64,000 nucleotides of DNA, taken from contig NZ_CP050453.1 in the NCBI RefSeq assembly GCF_014171575.1, positions 3,782,001-3,846,000 on the forward strand, written 5' to 3'. A model generated the notes under the pieces. That model saw nothing but the letters and a program-made list of their open reading frames with translations, was not told the DNA's origin and searched no databases. This document shows positions 48,496 to 57,647 of the stretch, piece after piece. The position numbers were made by a program, and so were the translations under genes. Numbering within the stretch: position 1 is the first letter of the stretch; every line of letters begins with the position of its first letter. This stretch comes from Microbacterium sp. Se63.02b. Lineage in GTDB: Bacteria; Actinomycetota; Actinomycetes; Actinomycetales; Microbacteriaceae.

Positions 48496-48621
48496 CCTCA
48501 GGGAATCGTCCCCTCGGGGAATCGTCGTCACCTCAGGGAATCGTCCCCTCGGGGAATCGTCGTCACCTCAGGGAATCGTCGTCACCTCAGGGAATCGTCG
48601 TCACCTCAGGGAATCGTCACC
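48483..48621. repeat. Minisatellite of mixed 19- and 16-base units
   Basis: Unit A is GGAATCGTCGTCACCTCAG (19) and unit B is GGAATCGTCCCCTCGG (16). The order is A-B-A-B-A-A-A plus a partial unit: 48483 A, 48502 B, 48518 A, 48537 B, 48553 A, 48572 A, 48591 A, 48610-48621 partial. Copies are identical within type. There are no unique spacers. It lies in the gap between MerR and the lipoprotein gene. Confidence 0.9.
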
Positions 48622-48653
48622 GCCGCGAGCGCGACCCCGTTAGGCTGACCGGC

Positions 48654-49316
48654 ATGACGCGCTCCGCCCGCATCCCCGGTTCCTGGCCGCGACAGCGATC
48701 GCGGCGGTCGCCCTCGTGTCCTTGAGCGGGTGCCTGTACTCGCAGATCCCGGAGACCGCTCCTTCTTCCGCGCCTTCCTCGGAGAGCGGGGACCCGTCGG
48801 AGGCGCCGACCGAGAGCGCACAGGGATCGACGTTGACCTTCGAAGAGGGGCTCGACCTCGCGAGCGACACCTACATCGAGTGGGGCGACGGCTTCCTGGC
48901 CGACGAGCGATGGGAGACCGTCTCCCCGGACGACGGCAACGGCGGCTGGACGTACGGGACGGCCGACGGCACCTGCACCGTGCGGTTCTGGCAGGGCCAC
49001 CTGACCGATGTGCCCGTCGTCGACGGCGATGACAGCGCGTCGTCGGACGCGATCCTCGGCGTCTTGCTGGAGACCCCGACTGCGGACATCACTCCCGTCG
49101 CGACCACCGGCGAGTTCAGCTACATGGCCGGCGGCAGCGGCGGGGTCGAGATGCGCCAGGTCAGCGCGGTGGAGGGCTCCCGCTCCTGGCTCATGGCCGC
49201 GCGCGTTCACGCAGACCGGGGTCGGCCTCTACACGATCGTGGACTGCACGGCCAACGACGCCGAGAAGATCATGGACGACGTCAACGAGGCGAACGCGAT
49301 CGTCGTCACGCCGTGA
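48654..49316 (+). CDS. Putative lipoprotein (two frameshifts)
   Basis: About 221 residues after repair. Adding one C at 48674-48677 gives a lipoprotein signal RFLAATAIAAVALVSLSGC, followed by a Ser/Glu/Pro-rich linker and a compact domain (ERWETVSPDDGNGGWTYGTA; CTVRFWQGHLTDVPVV). Adding one GC at the 49199-49204 run joins SRSWLMAARA to FTQTGVGLYTIVDCTANDAE and the stop. The family is unknown to me; similar small lipoproteins are common in Microbacteriaceae. Surface-exposed, function undetermined. Confidence 0.7.
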
Positions 49317-49328
49317 CCGGAGGCGGCC

Positions 49329-49790
49329 TCACTTGCCGCCGGGAGGTCCGATCAGCAGCAGGATGACATAGAGCGCGACGATGCCGACGGCGAGCAGCAC
49401 CGCGAGCACCCAGGGACGCTGCAGGAACCAGCGCATCACACGGTCGTACCAGCGGCGATCACGCGGATCATCGGTCTGCTCGAGACGCCAGGCCCCCTCG
49501 AGGCGGCCGGAGCGATGCAGCCAGATCTCGGTCGGGATGGTGGCGTACGGGATCACGGCGCTCGCGACGGCGAGGACGCCGACACCGAGGTGCCAGCGCT
49601 GATTGAGCGCGACGAGGATCGCGGTCGCCGCGTAGGCGAGGAACACGAAACCGTGGATGCCGCCGCCGACGGTCACCACCACCCCCGGAGCGCCGACGGC
49701 GCGGGCGATGATCGCGCCGATCAGGATCGTCCAGGTGATCGCCTCGGCGATCGCGAGAACACGGAAAAGACGGTCGGGGGTACGGAACAC
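49329..49790 (-). CDS. DUF3817 membrane protein
   Basis: About 153 residues with four hydrophobic stretches. The DUF3817-like core includes RLFRVLAIAEAITWTILIGA, HGFVFLAYAATAILVALNQRW and IPYATIPTEIWLHR. The GTG at 49790 is chosen for its GAGGAG site; a GTG at 49817 would add nine residues. Function unknown. It is convergent with the lipoprotein gene, 12 bases apart. Confidence 0.8.
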   Translation of the reverse strand: MFRTPDRLFRVLAIAEAITWTILIGAIIARAVGAPGVVVTVGGGIHGFVFLAYAATAILVALNQRWHLGVGVLAVASAVIPYATIPTEIWLHRSGRLEGAWRLEQTDDPRDRRWYDRVMRWFLQRPWVLAVLLAVGIVALYVILLLIGPPGGK

Positions 49791-49903
49791 GGGACTCCTC
49801 GGGTGGGGTCCTTCCACCGTATCCGGAGGCCCCTACCCGTTCGAATCAACCGAATGGTTGAACCTGTCGGAATATCAAGCATCGCGACGGCGTTGCCGAA
49901 GGC

Positions 49904-50821
49904 ATGGTGACAGTGGATGCGGACGCGCTCTCGCAGGTGCTCGGATCCGTCGACCTGCGCGTCGGCATCGGCCGGCGCGCCTCACTGCCGGCGGGAGGGC
50001 TGCTGCCGATCCCCACCGACACCATCACCCTGGTCTACATCGTGCACGGCGGCGTGGTCGGGCATCCTCCGCTCGGCGAGGGCTGCCATCTCGACGTCGA
50101 CCCGGGGTCTCGGCGTCTCACGCTCGACCCCCTGGCCCGGCACGACGCGCTCGTCGCCGGCGACGCCTTCCTCACGCTCGGCGGATCGCCGTTCGTGCTC
50201 GAAGCCCGCGACGACACGAGCCTCATGATCGCCGACATCCAACTCGCCGATGCCACGTCGCCGCTGCCCGCCCTGCTGCCGCCTTTCCTCACCGTCACCG
50301 GCTTCGACGCGATCGAGCCTGCGGCTGCCGCCCTCGCCCTGAACATGGGCGTCATCGATCACTCCCCAGAAGCCCGCCCGCCAGGGCGACCCCATCATCT
50401 GCCGCATGATGGCGACGACCGTGCTGCTGTCCGTCATCCGGGCATGGGCGGCGAACGGATGCGCGCCGACGGGCTGGCCCTCACTGTCGACCGACCCGTT
50501 CCTCGACCGTGTGGTCGATGCCATCCGCGAGGAACCGGGCCGCGACTGGACGGTCGAGCGTCTCGCCGCGATCAGCGCCATGTCGAGGTCGACCTTCGCC
50601 GAGCGGTTCCGCAGCACGGTCGGCCGCTCCCCCGCCGACTATGTCACCGAGGTGCGCATCGACGCCGCGAAGCGGATGCTCGAGGCCGGACGCTCCGTGT
50701 CGGAGGTCTCCCGCGAACTGGGCTACGCCTCCGACGAGGGTTTCAGCCGCGCGTTCCGACGCCGCACCGGGCTGACCCCTCGTCGTGGCGCCTGGCGAAT
50801 CGGACGCCGATCCCCGCCTGA
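49904..50821 (+). CDS. AraC-family regulator (two frameshifts)
   Basis: About 306 residues. An N-terminal cupin-like domain (LVYIVHGGVVG, LVAGDAFLTLGG) is followed by the family stretch QGDPIICRMMATTVLLSVIRAW, then a double helix-turn-helix (TVERLAAISAMSRSTFAERF; SVSEVSRELGYASDEGFSRA). Frames change near 50379-50382 (one GC missing) and at CCCC 50776-50779 (one C missing, restoring TPSSWRLANRTPIPA and the stop at 50821). Convergent with an MFS exporter 21 bases away, a likely partner by position. The regulator could respond to an exported toxic compound. Confidence 0.85.
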   Translation: MVTVDADALSQVLGSVDLRVGIGRRASLPAGGLLPIPTDTITLVYIVHGGVVGHPPLGEGCHLDVDPGSRRLTLDPLARHDALVAGDAFLTLGGSPFVLEARDDTSLMIADIQLADATSPLPALLPPFLTVTGFDAIEPAAAALALNMGVIDHSPEARPPGRPHHLPHDGDDRAAVRHPGMGGERMRADGLALTVDRPVPRPCGRCHPRGTGPRLDGRASRRDQRHVEVDLRRAVPQHGRPLPRRLCHRGAHRRREADARGRTLRVGGLPRTGLRLRRGFQPRVPTPHRADPSSWRLANRTPIPA

Positions 50822-50842
50822 CGCCGCCGTCCGGCACGGCCG

Positions 50843-52039
50843 TCACCCCCTGCTGCTCACTCGGTTCGACGCTCCGAACAGCACCGCACCGGCGAGAAGC
50901 GCGACGGCGCCGATCACGTACACCAGCTCGACGTTCAGCGTGTCGACGAGCAGGCCGCCGATACCGGCCGCGAGCGTGATGGCGCCCTGGAACCCGACGA
51001 CCACGAGACTGCCGCCCGCCTCGAGCCGGTCGGGCATGCGGTGCCCCACCCAGGTGTTCACGACGATCAGCCAGGACGAGAAGAAGAAGCCCCACACGAC
51101 GACGACGATGCCGACACCGACGATCGATCCGGAGAACAGGATCATCGACAGGACCGACACGGCGATGACGAGGGGAGCGAACACCGCGAAGAACACGAAC
51201 GTGCGGTCGATCACGAGCCCGATCGCGATGTTGCCCAGGAGCCCACCGACGCCGAACAGCGCGAGCAGCACGACGATGGTCGAGGCGTCGACCTCGGGGA
51301 TCCGCTCGAGAGCCAGGCGCACGTAGGTGTAGGCGAGGAAGTGCCCGAGCACCACGAGCACGTGCCCGACCATGCCGAGCCCGATGCCCGGTCGACGCAG
51401 TGTGTCGACGAGCAGGCGCAGACTCGACGCGCGCTCCGCCGGCACCGACGGCAGCGCCAGTCGCAGCACCACCGAGAGCAGCACCATGAGCACGCCCGCG
51501 ATCGCGAACACCATCCGCCAGTCGACGAGCTCCGCGAGCATGACGCCCAGCGGCACGCCGGCCACGGTCGCGAGCGAGACACCGGCCGAGGTGAACATCA
51601 CGCCGCGCCCGAGGTTCTCAGAACCGGCCAGCCGCGCGGCGACCGTGATCGACATCGCCCAGAAGGCGCTGATCGCCGCCCCCAGCAGGAAGCGCGCCAG
51701 CAGCACGATGATCAGATTCGGAGCGATCGCGACGATCAGGTTCGACACCGCTGCGGCGAGCGCCATCCACACGAGCAGCGACCGACGGTCGAGACGCGGG
51801 AAGATGAGGCCGATCGTCGGAGCCACCAGGAGTCCGACCAGTGCCGTGACCGTCACCGTCTGCCCGGCCTGACCGGGAGTGACCCCGAGTCCGTCGGCCA
51901 TCTCGGTGAGCACGCCGTTCGGGAGGAACTCGGCCGTGACCAGCAGAAAGCCCATCATCATCAGGACGATCAGTCCGCCGTAGCGGATGCGGGCGGCAGC
52001 AGTGGGCGGCACTGTGGGAACGGGCGCTGTCGTGGTCAT
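50843..52039 (-). CDS. MFS transporter, DHA1 drug-exporter type
   Basis: The 398-residue protein has 12 predicted helices. The opening MMMGFLLVTAEFLPNGVL, motif A region TIGLIFPRLDRRSLLVWM and the helix-5 PAGVPLG-like stretch AGVPLGVMLAELVDWRMVF match the DHA1 exporters (AraJ/PbuE-like). Proton antiport of small molecules or sugars is the expected mode. ATG 52039 gives the standard N-terminus; upstream in-frame sequence is not MFS-like. Substrate unknown. Confidence 0.88.
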   Translation of the reverse strand: MTTTAPVPTVPPTAAARIRYGGLIVLMMMGFLLVTAEFLPNGVLTEMADGLGVTPGQAGQTVTVTALVGLLVAPTIGLIFPRLDRRSLLVWMALAAAVSNLIVAIAPNLIIVLLARFLLGAAISAFWAMSITVAARLAGSENLGRGVMFTSAGVSLATVAGVPLGVMLAELVDWRMVFAIAGVLMVLLSVVLRLALPSVPAERASSLRLLVDTLRRPGIGLGMVGHVLVVLGHFLAYTYVRLALERIPEVDASTIVVLLALFGVGGLLGNIAIGLVIDRTFVFFAVFAPLVIAVSVLSMILFSGSIVGVGIVVVVWGFFFSSWLIVVNTWVGHRMPDRLEAGGSLVVVGFQGAITLAAGIGGLLVDTLNVELVYVIGAVALLAGAVLFGASNRVSSRG

Positions 52040-52204
52040 GGTTCCACGCTCGCAGCATCCGGATGCCGTCGCCCGACCAGGCGTCTGCCGCATCCGACCA
52101 TTCGTCCGGAGCTGACTCGACCTGGACAAGCTCGCGACGGACCCCCTAGGCTCGACGACGCACCGGGACGAGCCCGGGAAGCCCGAGCGGAAGGAGCCGA
52201 TGAC

Positions 52205-52267
52205 ATGAACACGGTCATTGTCGCGCTCACCGCCGACCACCTTCCCTTCGAGGCCACCCGCTCCTGA
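52205..52267 (+). CDS. Putative 20-residue leader peptide
   Basis: A very short frame, NTVIVALTADHLPFEATRS after the ATG, follows a strong ribosome site (GAAGGAG). It ends 35 bases before the RIO kinase start. It could be a leader peptide tuning the kinase or a fortuitous frame. No codon-level evidence distinguishes these. Confidence 0.4.
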   Translation: MNTVIVALTADHLPFEATRS

Positions 52268-52301
52268 TCCTGGCGTGGCCTCCCGCTCACGGAGCCACAC
52301 C

Positions 52302-53211
52302 TTGTCTGATCACTTCGCTTCCTCGGAAGCAGCGTCCTTCGACGCGACCTCGTCCTCTCTCCACTCTCGCTCGTTCGATGCGACCCGCTTCGACGCCCTC
52401 GAGACCGAGCTCTCCTTCGCCGACGTCGACCCCGGCGAGGGGCAGCGGTGGTCCACCTGGCCCGCGATCACCCCGTCGGAGCGCGGTCCGGAGCCGTGGC
52501 CGGCGTGGGTCGTGACCTCGGCCGGCGCCCTCGACACCGAACGCGGCATCCTCAAGACCGGGAAGGAGGCCGACGTGTTCCTGCTCGAACGCGCCGTGCC
52601 CGGTGACCCCGCTCAGAGCACGCTGCTCGCGGCGAAGCGCTATCGCAGCGCGGAGCATCGCAGCTTCCACCGGTCGTCCGTCTATACGGAGGGCCGCAGC
52701 ACCAGGAACACCCGCGACACCCGGGCTCTCGCCAAGAAGTCGGACCACGGTCGCGAGGTGGGCGGCGGCGCAGTGGTCGTTCGCCGAGTTCACGGCGCTG
52801 TGCCGGATGTGGGAGCGGGGTGCACCCGTCCCCTACCCCGTGCAGGTGAACGGCACCGAGGTGCTGATGGAGTTCCTGGGCGACGCCGACGGCACGGCAG
52901 CGCCGAGGCTCGCCCAGGTACGCAGCGACCGGACAGAGCTGCAGGAGTACTACGCGCAGGTCGTCGACCTGATGCGGATCTTCGCCGCGTCCGGGTTCGG
53001 CCACGGCGACCTGTCGGCCTACAACCTCCTCGTGCACGAGGGCAGGGTGCGGGTGATCGATCTGCCGCAGATCGTCGACATCATCGCCAACCCGCAGGGG
53101 CTCGATCTGCTGCACCGCGACTGCGTGAACATCTGCGACTGGTTCGCCCGGCGCCGGGTCGACTGCGACGCCGAGAACCTGTTCGCCGAGCTCGTCGCGG
53201 CGCTGTACTGA
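52302..53211 (+). CDS. RIO1-like serine kinase (one frameshift)
   Basis: About 303 residues. The RIO kinase fold has nucleotide loop TGKEADVFLLE, AAKRYR carrying the ATP-binding Lys, the catalytic loop SGFGHGDLSAYNLLVHEG and the metal site VIDLPQIVD. The frame changes near 52768-52772; adding one GC after GGC joins REV to AQWSFAEFTALCRMWERG. The start is TTG 52302 behind GGAG; a GTG at 52275 would add nine residues. RIO1-like kinases are common in actinobacteria, with no settled role. Confidence 0.85.
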
Positions 53212-53224
53212 CCCGAGTCCCTCC

Positions 53225-53277
53225 GGCCGGCTGTCGGCGCACTCTCTGTCGGCGAGCCGGCCCCAGAACGACAGAGA
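53225..53277. terminator. Nested hairpins between convergent genes
   Basis: GGCCGGCT (53225-53232) pairs with AGCCGGCC (53255-53262). TCTCTGTCG (53243-53251) pairs with CGACAGAGA (53269-53277). The two stems interleave and cannot fold fully together. They probably serve opposite-strand termination for the RIO kinase and ureohydrolase genes. Confidence 0.6.
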
Positions 53278-53311
53278 ATGCGACGGGAGCGGGGTGGCGG
53301 AAAGACAGGGA

Positions 53312-54259
53312 TCAGGCGGCGAGGCGGGCGGCCAGCAGCGTCACGAGCTCGTAGACGACGTGGCTCGCGGCGATGCCCGTCATCTGGGCGTGGTCGTATG
53401 CGGGCGACACCTCGACCACGTCAGCGCCGACGATGTTCTGCGATGTCAGCGCGCGCAGGATCCGCAGCAGCTCGCGGCTCGTGAGCCCACCCGCCTCCGG
53501 GGTGCCTGTGCCGGGCGCGTGCGCCGGGTCGAGCACGTCGATGTCGATCGATACGTACAGCGGCTTGTCGCCGATGCGCTGCAGGATGCGGGCGATGCCG
53601 GCCTCGACCCCGTGCTCCTCGATGTACTCGCTCGACACGATCGAGAAGCCGAGGCGCTCGTCGTCCTCGAGGTCCTGCTTCGAGTACAGAGGTCCCCGGG
53701 TGCCGACGTGACAGCTCGCGGTGAGGTCGATCAACCCCTCCTCGCTCGCGCGGCGGAAGGGCGTGCCGTGCGTGATGGGCGCGCCGAAGTAGGTGTCCCA
53801 CGTGTCGAGGTGCGCATCGAAATGCAGCACCGCCACCGGACCGTGCTTCGCGGCGACCGCCCGCAGCAGCGGCAGGGCGATCGTGTGGTCGCCGCCGATC
53901 GTGACGATGCGCTGCACCTGCTCGCCGAGCGCCAGCGCCGCACGCTCGACCTCGGTCACGGCCTCGGTGAGGTCGAAGGGGTTGACCGGGATATCACCGG
54001 CATCCACCACCTGGGCGACCTGGAACGGCGACACGTCCTGAGCAGGGTTGTACGGTCGCAGCAGACGCGACGACTCGCGCACGTGCGACGGACCGAAGCG
54101 CGTGCCGGGGCGGTAGCTCACACCGGAGTCGAACGGGATGCCGACGACCGCGATGTCGGCGCGGGGAACGTCTTCGATCCGCGGCAACCGCGCGAAGGTC
54201 GCGATGCCGGAGTAGCGGGGGTTCACAGACGCGTCGATGGGGCCCACGTTCTCGGTCAT
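53312..54259 (-). CDS. Agmatinase/guanidinobutyrase-family ureohydrolase
   Basis: The intact 315-residue binuclear-manganese ureohydrolase has GGDHT at about residue 122, DAHLDTWD near 147 and SIDIDVLDPAHAPGTGTPEAGG near 230, the full metal-ligand set of the family. It cleaves a guanidino compound to amine plus urea. Agmatinase is the default name. The neighbouring ThDP decarboxylase suggests 4-guanidinobutyrate instead. Last gene of a four-gene cluster divergent from an Lrp regulator. Confidence 0.9.
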   Translation of the reverse strand: MTENVGPIDASVNPRYSGIATFARLPRIEDVPRADIAVVGIPFDSGVSYRPGTRFGPSHVRESSRLLRPYNPAQDVSPFQVAQVVDAGDIPVNPFDLTEAVTEVERAALALGEQVQRIVTIGGDHTIALPLLRAVAAKHGPVAVLHFDAHLDTWDTYFGAPITHGTPFRRASEEGLIDLTASCHVGTRGPLYSKQDLEDDERLGFSIVSSEYIEEHGVEAGIARILQRIGDKPLYVSIDIDVLDPAHAPGTGTPEAGGLTSRELLRILRALTSQNIVGADVVEVSPAYDHAQMTGIAASHVVYELVTLLAARLAA

Positions 54260-54306
54260 TGCTCGTTCCTGTTCGTCGGGGTCAAGAGGGTTCGGGATGT
54301 CGGGGT

Positions 54307-55921
54307 TCAGACGGCGTGCTGCGGGATGTGCACCAACTGCACTCCCCGTCGGCGATCGCGGCCCGGATGCTCGATGCGATGCCGTCGCGCCGCTCCACCC
54401 GCCGCCCCGTCGCGCCGAACGCGGTCGCCAGCGCGGCCCAGTCGGGCTGCACCAGGTCGACGCCGATCGGGGTCATGCCGCGGTCGACCTCGTTCTGGCG
54501 GATCTCGGCATAGCCGCCGTTGTCGACGCACACGACCGTGACGTCGAGACCCTGCTCGACCGCGGTCACGAGCTCGTTCACGCAGAACATCAGGGCGCCG
54601 TCGCCGATGACCGTGACGACCGGACGTTCGGTCTGCGCAACCCTGGCGCCGATCGCGGCGGGCAGGCCGTAGCCGAGGGTGGCGTAGGTGGGCGTGTACA
54701 GCAGAGAATGCGGCTGCCGCGACTGCAGCACGCTCCCGAGTGCCAGATACACGATCTGCGAGGAGTCGCCGGCGACGATCGCATCGTCGGGCAGGGCATC
54801 GGCGATGATCTCGGCCAGAGCCACCGTCTCGGGCGAGGTATCCCGCATCTCGGCGTCGATCGCCGCGCGCTCGATGGTCAGCTCGCGTGCCGGACGAGCG
54901 TCGACGGCGAGCAGCTCCAGAAGGGCGCCGGTGACCGCAGCCGCATCGCCCGTGATCCCGACGGTCGCTGCGAGGTTCTTGTCGCGCTGCGACGCCGAGA
55001 TGTCGACACGGATCACGCTTCCGCGCGCGTCGAGGCGCGGCGCCCACAGCTCCGCCTCGCCGAGCTTCGAGCCGACGACGAGCAGCACGTCGGCGTCTTC
55101 CGCGACCGCGCGGGCCGCGGCGAGACGCAGGTTCGACCCGAGCGAGAGCGGGTGCCGCTCATCGACCACACCCTTGCCGTTGAGGGTCGTCAGCACCGGG
55201 GCGCCGAGGCGCTCGGCGAGCGCGGTGACTTCGTGGGAGGCATCCGTCGCGCCCCGCCCGCGAGGATCACCGGGGTCGTCGCGGCGGCGAGCAGGCGAGC
55301 GGCCTCGGCGAGCGTGGCGGGTTCTCCCGAGACACGGACGGGCACAGGGCGCGGCTGTCGCGCTTCGACGGGGACATCGGCCGGAGCCTCGAGCACGTCG
55401 AGCGGGATCTCGATGTGCACAGGACGAGGGCGACCGGTGCGGAACAGGGCGAACGCGTCATGCACGGCTTCGACGGCCTCGGCGGCGCTGGTCACCCGGC
55501 GTGACCACTCGGCGATGGCCGCGACCATGGCCGACGCATCCTTCGTCTCGTGCAGTGTGCCCACGTCGGCGAACTCGGCGCCGAGGGGCACTCCCGGCGA
55601 GAGGACGATGAGCGGACGCGACTCGCAGAACGCCGTCCCGATCGCACTCATCGCGTTCTGGAGGCCAGGACCGGAGGTGGTGATCACCACGCCCGGGAGC
55701 CCGGTCTGCTGCGCCCAGCCGTCGGCGCCGTAGCCCGACCCCTGCTCGTGACGGTTCGTCACCGCACGGATGCCGAGGTCGGCGAGCGGCCGGTAGAACT
55801 CGAGGTTGTGGGTGCCGGGGATGCCGAAGATCGCGGTCACGCCATAGGCGCGGATCGTCTCCAGCACGGCGCGTCCGGCGGTGTCGGCGTACTGATCTGC
55901 CGCCGTGGTGTCGTTGCTCAT
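54307..55921 (-). CDS. ThDP-dependent decarboxylase, possible 2-ketoarginine decarboxylase (two frameshifts)
   Basis: About 538 residues. The N-terminal pyrimidine domain is VTAIFGIPGTHNLEFYRPLA with RHEQGSGYGADGWAQQTG and the conserved Glu. The central domain includes LTTLNGKGVVDERHPLS. The diphosphate domain has VIGDGALMFCVNELVTAV and NGGYAEIRQNEVDRG. Frame breaks at CCCC 55252-55255 and 54344-54347 are each fixed by one base (giving ADGGVQLVHIPQHAV at the end). It resembles AruI (5-guanidino-2-oxopentanoate decarboxylase) and acetolactate-synthase-like enzymes. The adjacent ureohydrolase favours the AruI reading, but this is inference. Confidence 0.82.
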
Positions 55922-55931
55922 CGTGACATCC

Positions 55932-57598
55932 TCACAGGCGGTGACGACGGACGCCGTCGACCCAGGTCTCGCGCACCTCGATCGCCGAGATCTCCTCGGC
56001 GGGCACGGCCAGCGGATCACCGGAGAGCACCGCGAAGTCGGCGTACTTCCCGATTTCGAGCGAACCCAGGTCGTCTTCCCGCCCGATCGACACGGCGCCC
56101 TCGATCGTGTGGGCACGGAGAGCTGCGAGCGCCGAGACCCGCAGGTCGTCGGGGCCGAGTCTGTGCCCGCGGCGGGTGACGCGGGTCACCGCGGTCTGGA
56201 TGGCTTCGAGCGGAATGGGCTCGGCGACCGGAGCATCCGACGAGATCGTGAACGGCACACCCGCGCGCTCGAACTCGCCCAGCGGGTTGAAGCGCTCACC
56301 CGGAGTGCCGATGGCCTCCTCGACGCCCTCGCCCCAGTTGAAGTAGTGCTGGGTCTGGTTGACCGGACGGATGCCGGAGGCGGCCATGCGCTCGATCTGC
56401 TCGGGTGTCGGCAGGCCGCAGTGCTCGATGCGGTGGCGGGCGTCGGGGTCGGGGTGCTCGGCGAGCGCGGCCTCGATCGCCGAGACGACCATCTCGATCG
56501 CGGTGGGCGACTGGGCGTGCGTCGCGGTCTGCAAGCCGGCGGCGTGCGCCTTGCTGATCAGGCCCGCGTACTCGGCGGGCTCGTGGTACAGCTGGCCGGT
56601 GCGGCACGGGTCGCCGACATAGCCGTCGGGAAAGTACGCCGTCCACCCGCCGAGCGTGCCGTCGGCGTAGAACTTGATGCCGGCGAAGCTCAGGTGCGCG
56701 TTGCCGAACTGGCCGACCAGGCCCATCTCCAGCGCTTCATCGAGCAGGTGCGACAGGAGGTACATCGACACGCGCAGCTCGAGGCGCCCTGCCTCGGCGA
56801 GACGCAGATACATGTCGAACTCGCGACGCGTGACCTGGGCGTCGCCGATCGAGGTGACCCCTCCGGCGAGGAAGCGCTGGGTTGCGGCATCCAGCTGGCG
56901 CAGATGCTCCTCCGGCTCGTCGGCGAGGTGGAAGTTCGGACCGTGATGGCCGATCTTCACCCCGTGCACACCGGTGAGGATGTTGCACGCCGCATCCGAC
57001 AGCTCCCCCGTGAGCTCCCCGTCCGCGTCGCGGAAGAACTCTCCGCCGTCGGGGTTCGGGGTGTCGCGGTCGACGCCGTTGATCTCCAGCGTGTGCGAGT
57101 TCACCACACCGCCGTGACCGGAGGCGTTCATGAGGTACACCTCGCGATCGGCCGCCACCTCGTCGAGCTCGACACGCGTGGGGTGACGCTTCTCGGCCAG
57201 GTTGCGCTGCTCGTAGCCGTAGCCGCGCACCGGGCGCCCGGCGGGGAGGTCGGCGGCCGCGGCCTTCAGCAGCGCCACGATCTCGGGGATGCTGCTCGCC
57301 TTCTCCGGCCCGCAGTCGACCCAGCTCATCATCTGCCCGAACATCAGCGGGTGCGCGTGGGCGTCGACGAAGCCGGGGACGACGACCCCGTCGCCGAGGT
57401 CGATGCGTTCGGGCGAGAGGCCCACCCCTCCGCCGCCGCCTCGCACTCGGCGGGGGTGCCGATCGCGAGGATCCGCCCGCGATCGGTCAGCACCGCCGTC
57501 GCGGTGGCGGCGGCGGCATCCACCGTATGGATCGCCCGCGCGGTCAGGAGGGTGGGAGCCGTCTGGGCCGAGCGGTCGAAGGGGGTGAGCTTTCTCAT
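55932..57598 (-). CDS. YtcJ-like amidohydrolase (one frameshift)
   Basis: About 555 residues, metal-dependent amidohydrolase_3 family. VVVPGFVDAHAHPLMFGQMM carries the HxH motif. ASGHGGVVNSHTLEINGVD, ASGIRPVNQTQHYF and FTISSDAPVAEPIPLEAIQ supply later metal and catalytic positions. The frame breaks at GGG 57411-57413; one added base joins ASRPERIDLGDG. Start ATG 57598. The family hydrolyses amides and N-acyl or guanidino-type bonds; substrate unknown. Ten bases separate it from the decarboxylase gene. Confidence 0.85.
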
Positions 57599-57647
57599 GG
57601 GGAACCTGTTCGCGGTCGTGGCGTGCGGGAGGCGGAGGCGGCGCCGG

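Noticed and set aside
48483..48621. CRISPR array
   Set aside because: Units abut with no unique spacers and there is no cas gene; it is a minisatellite.
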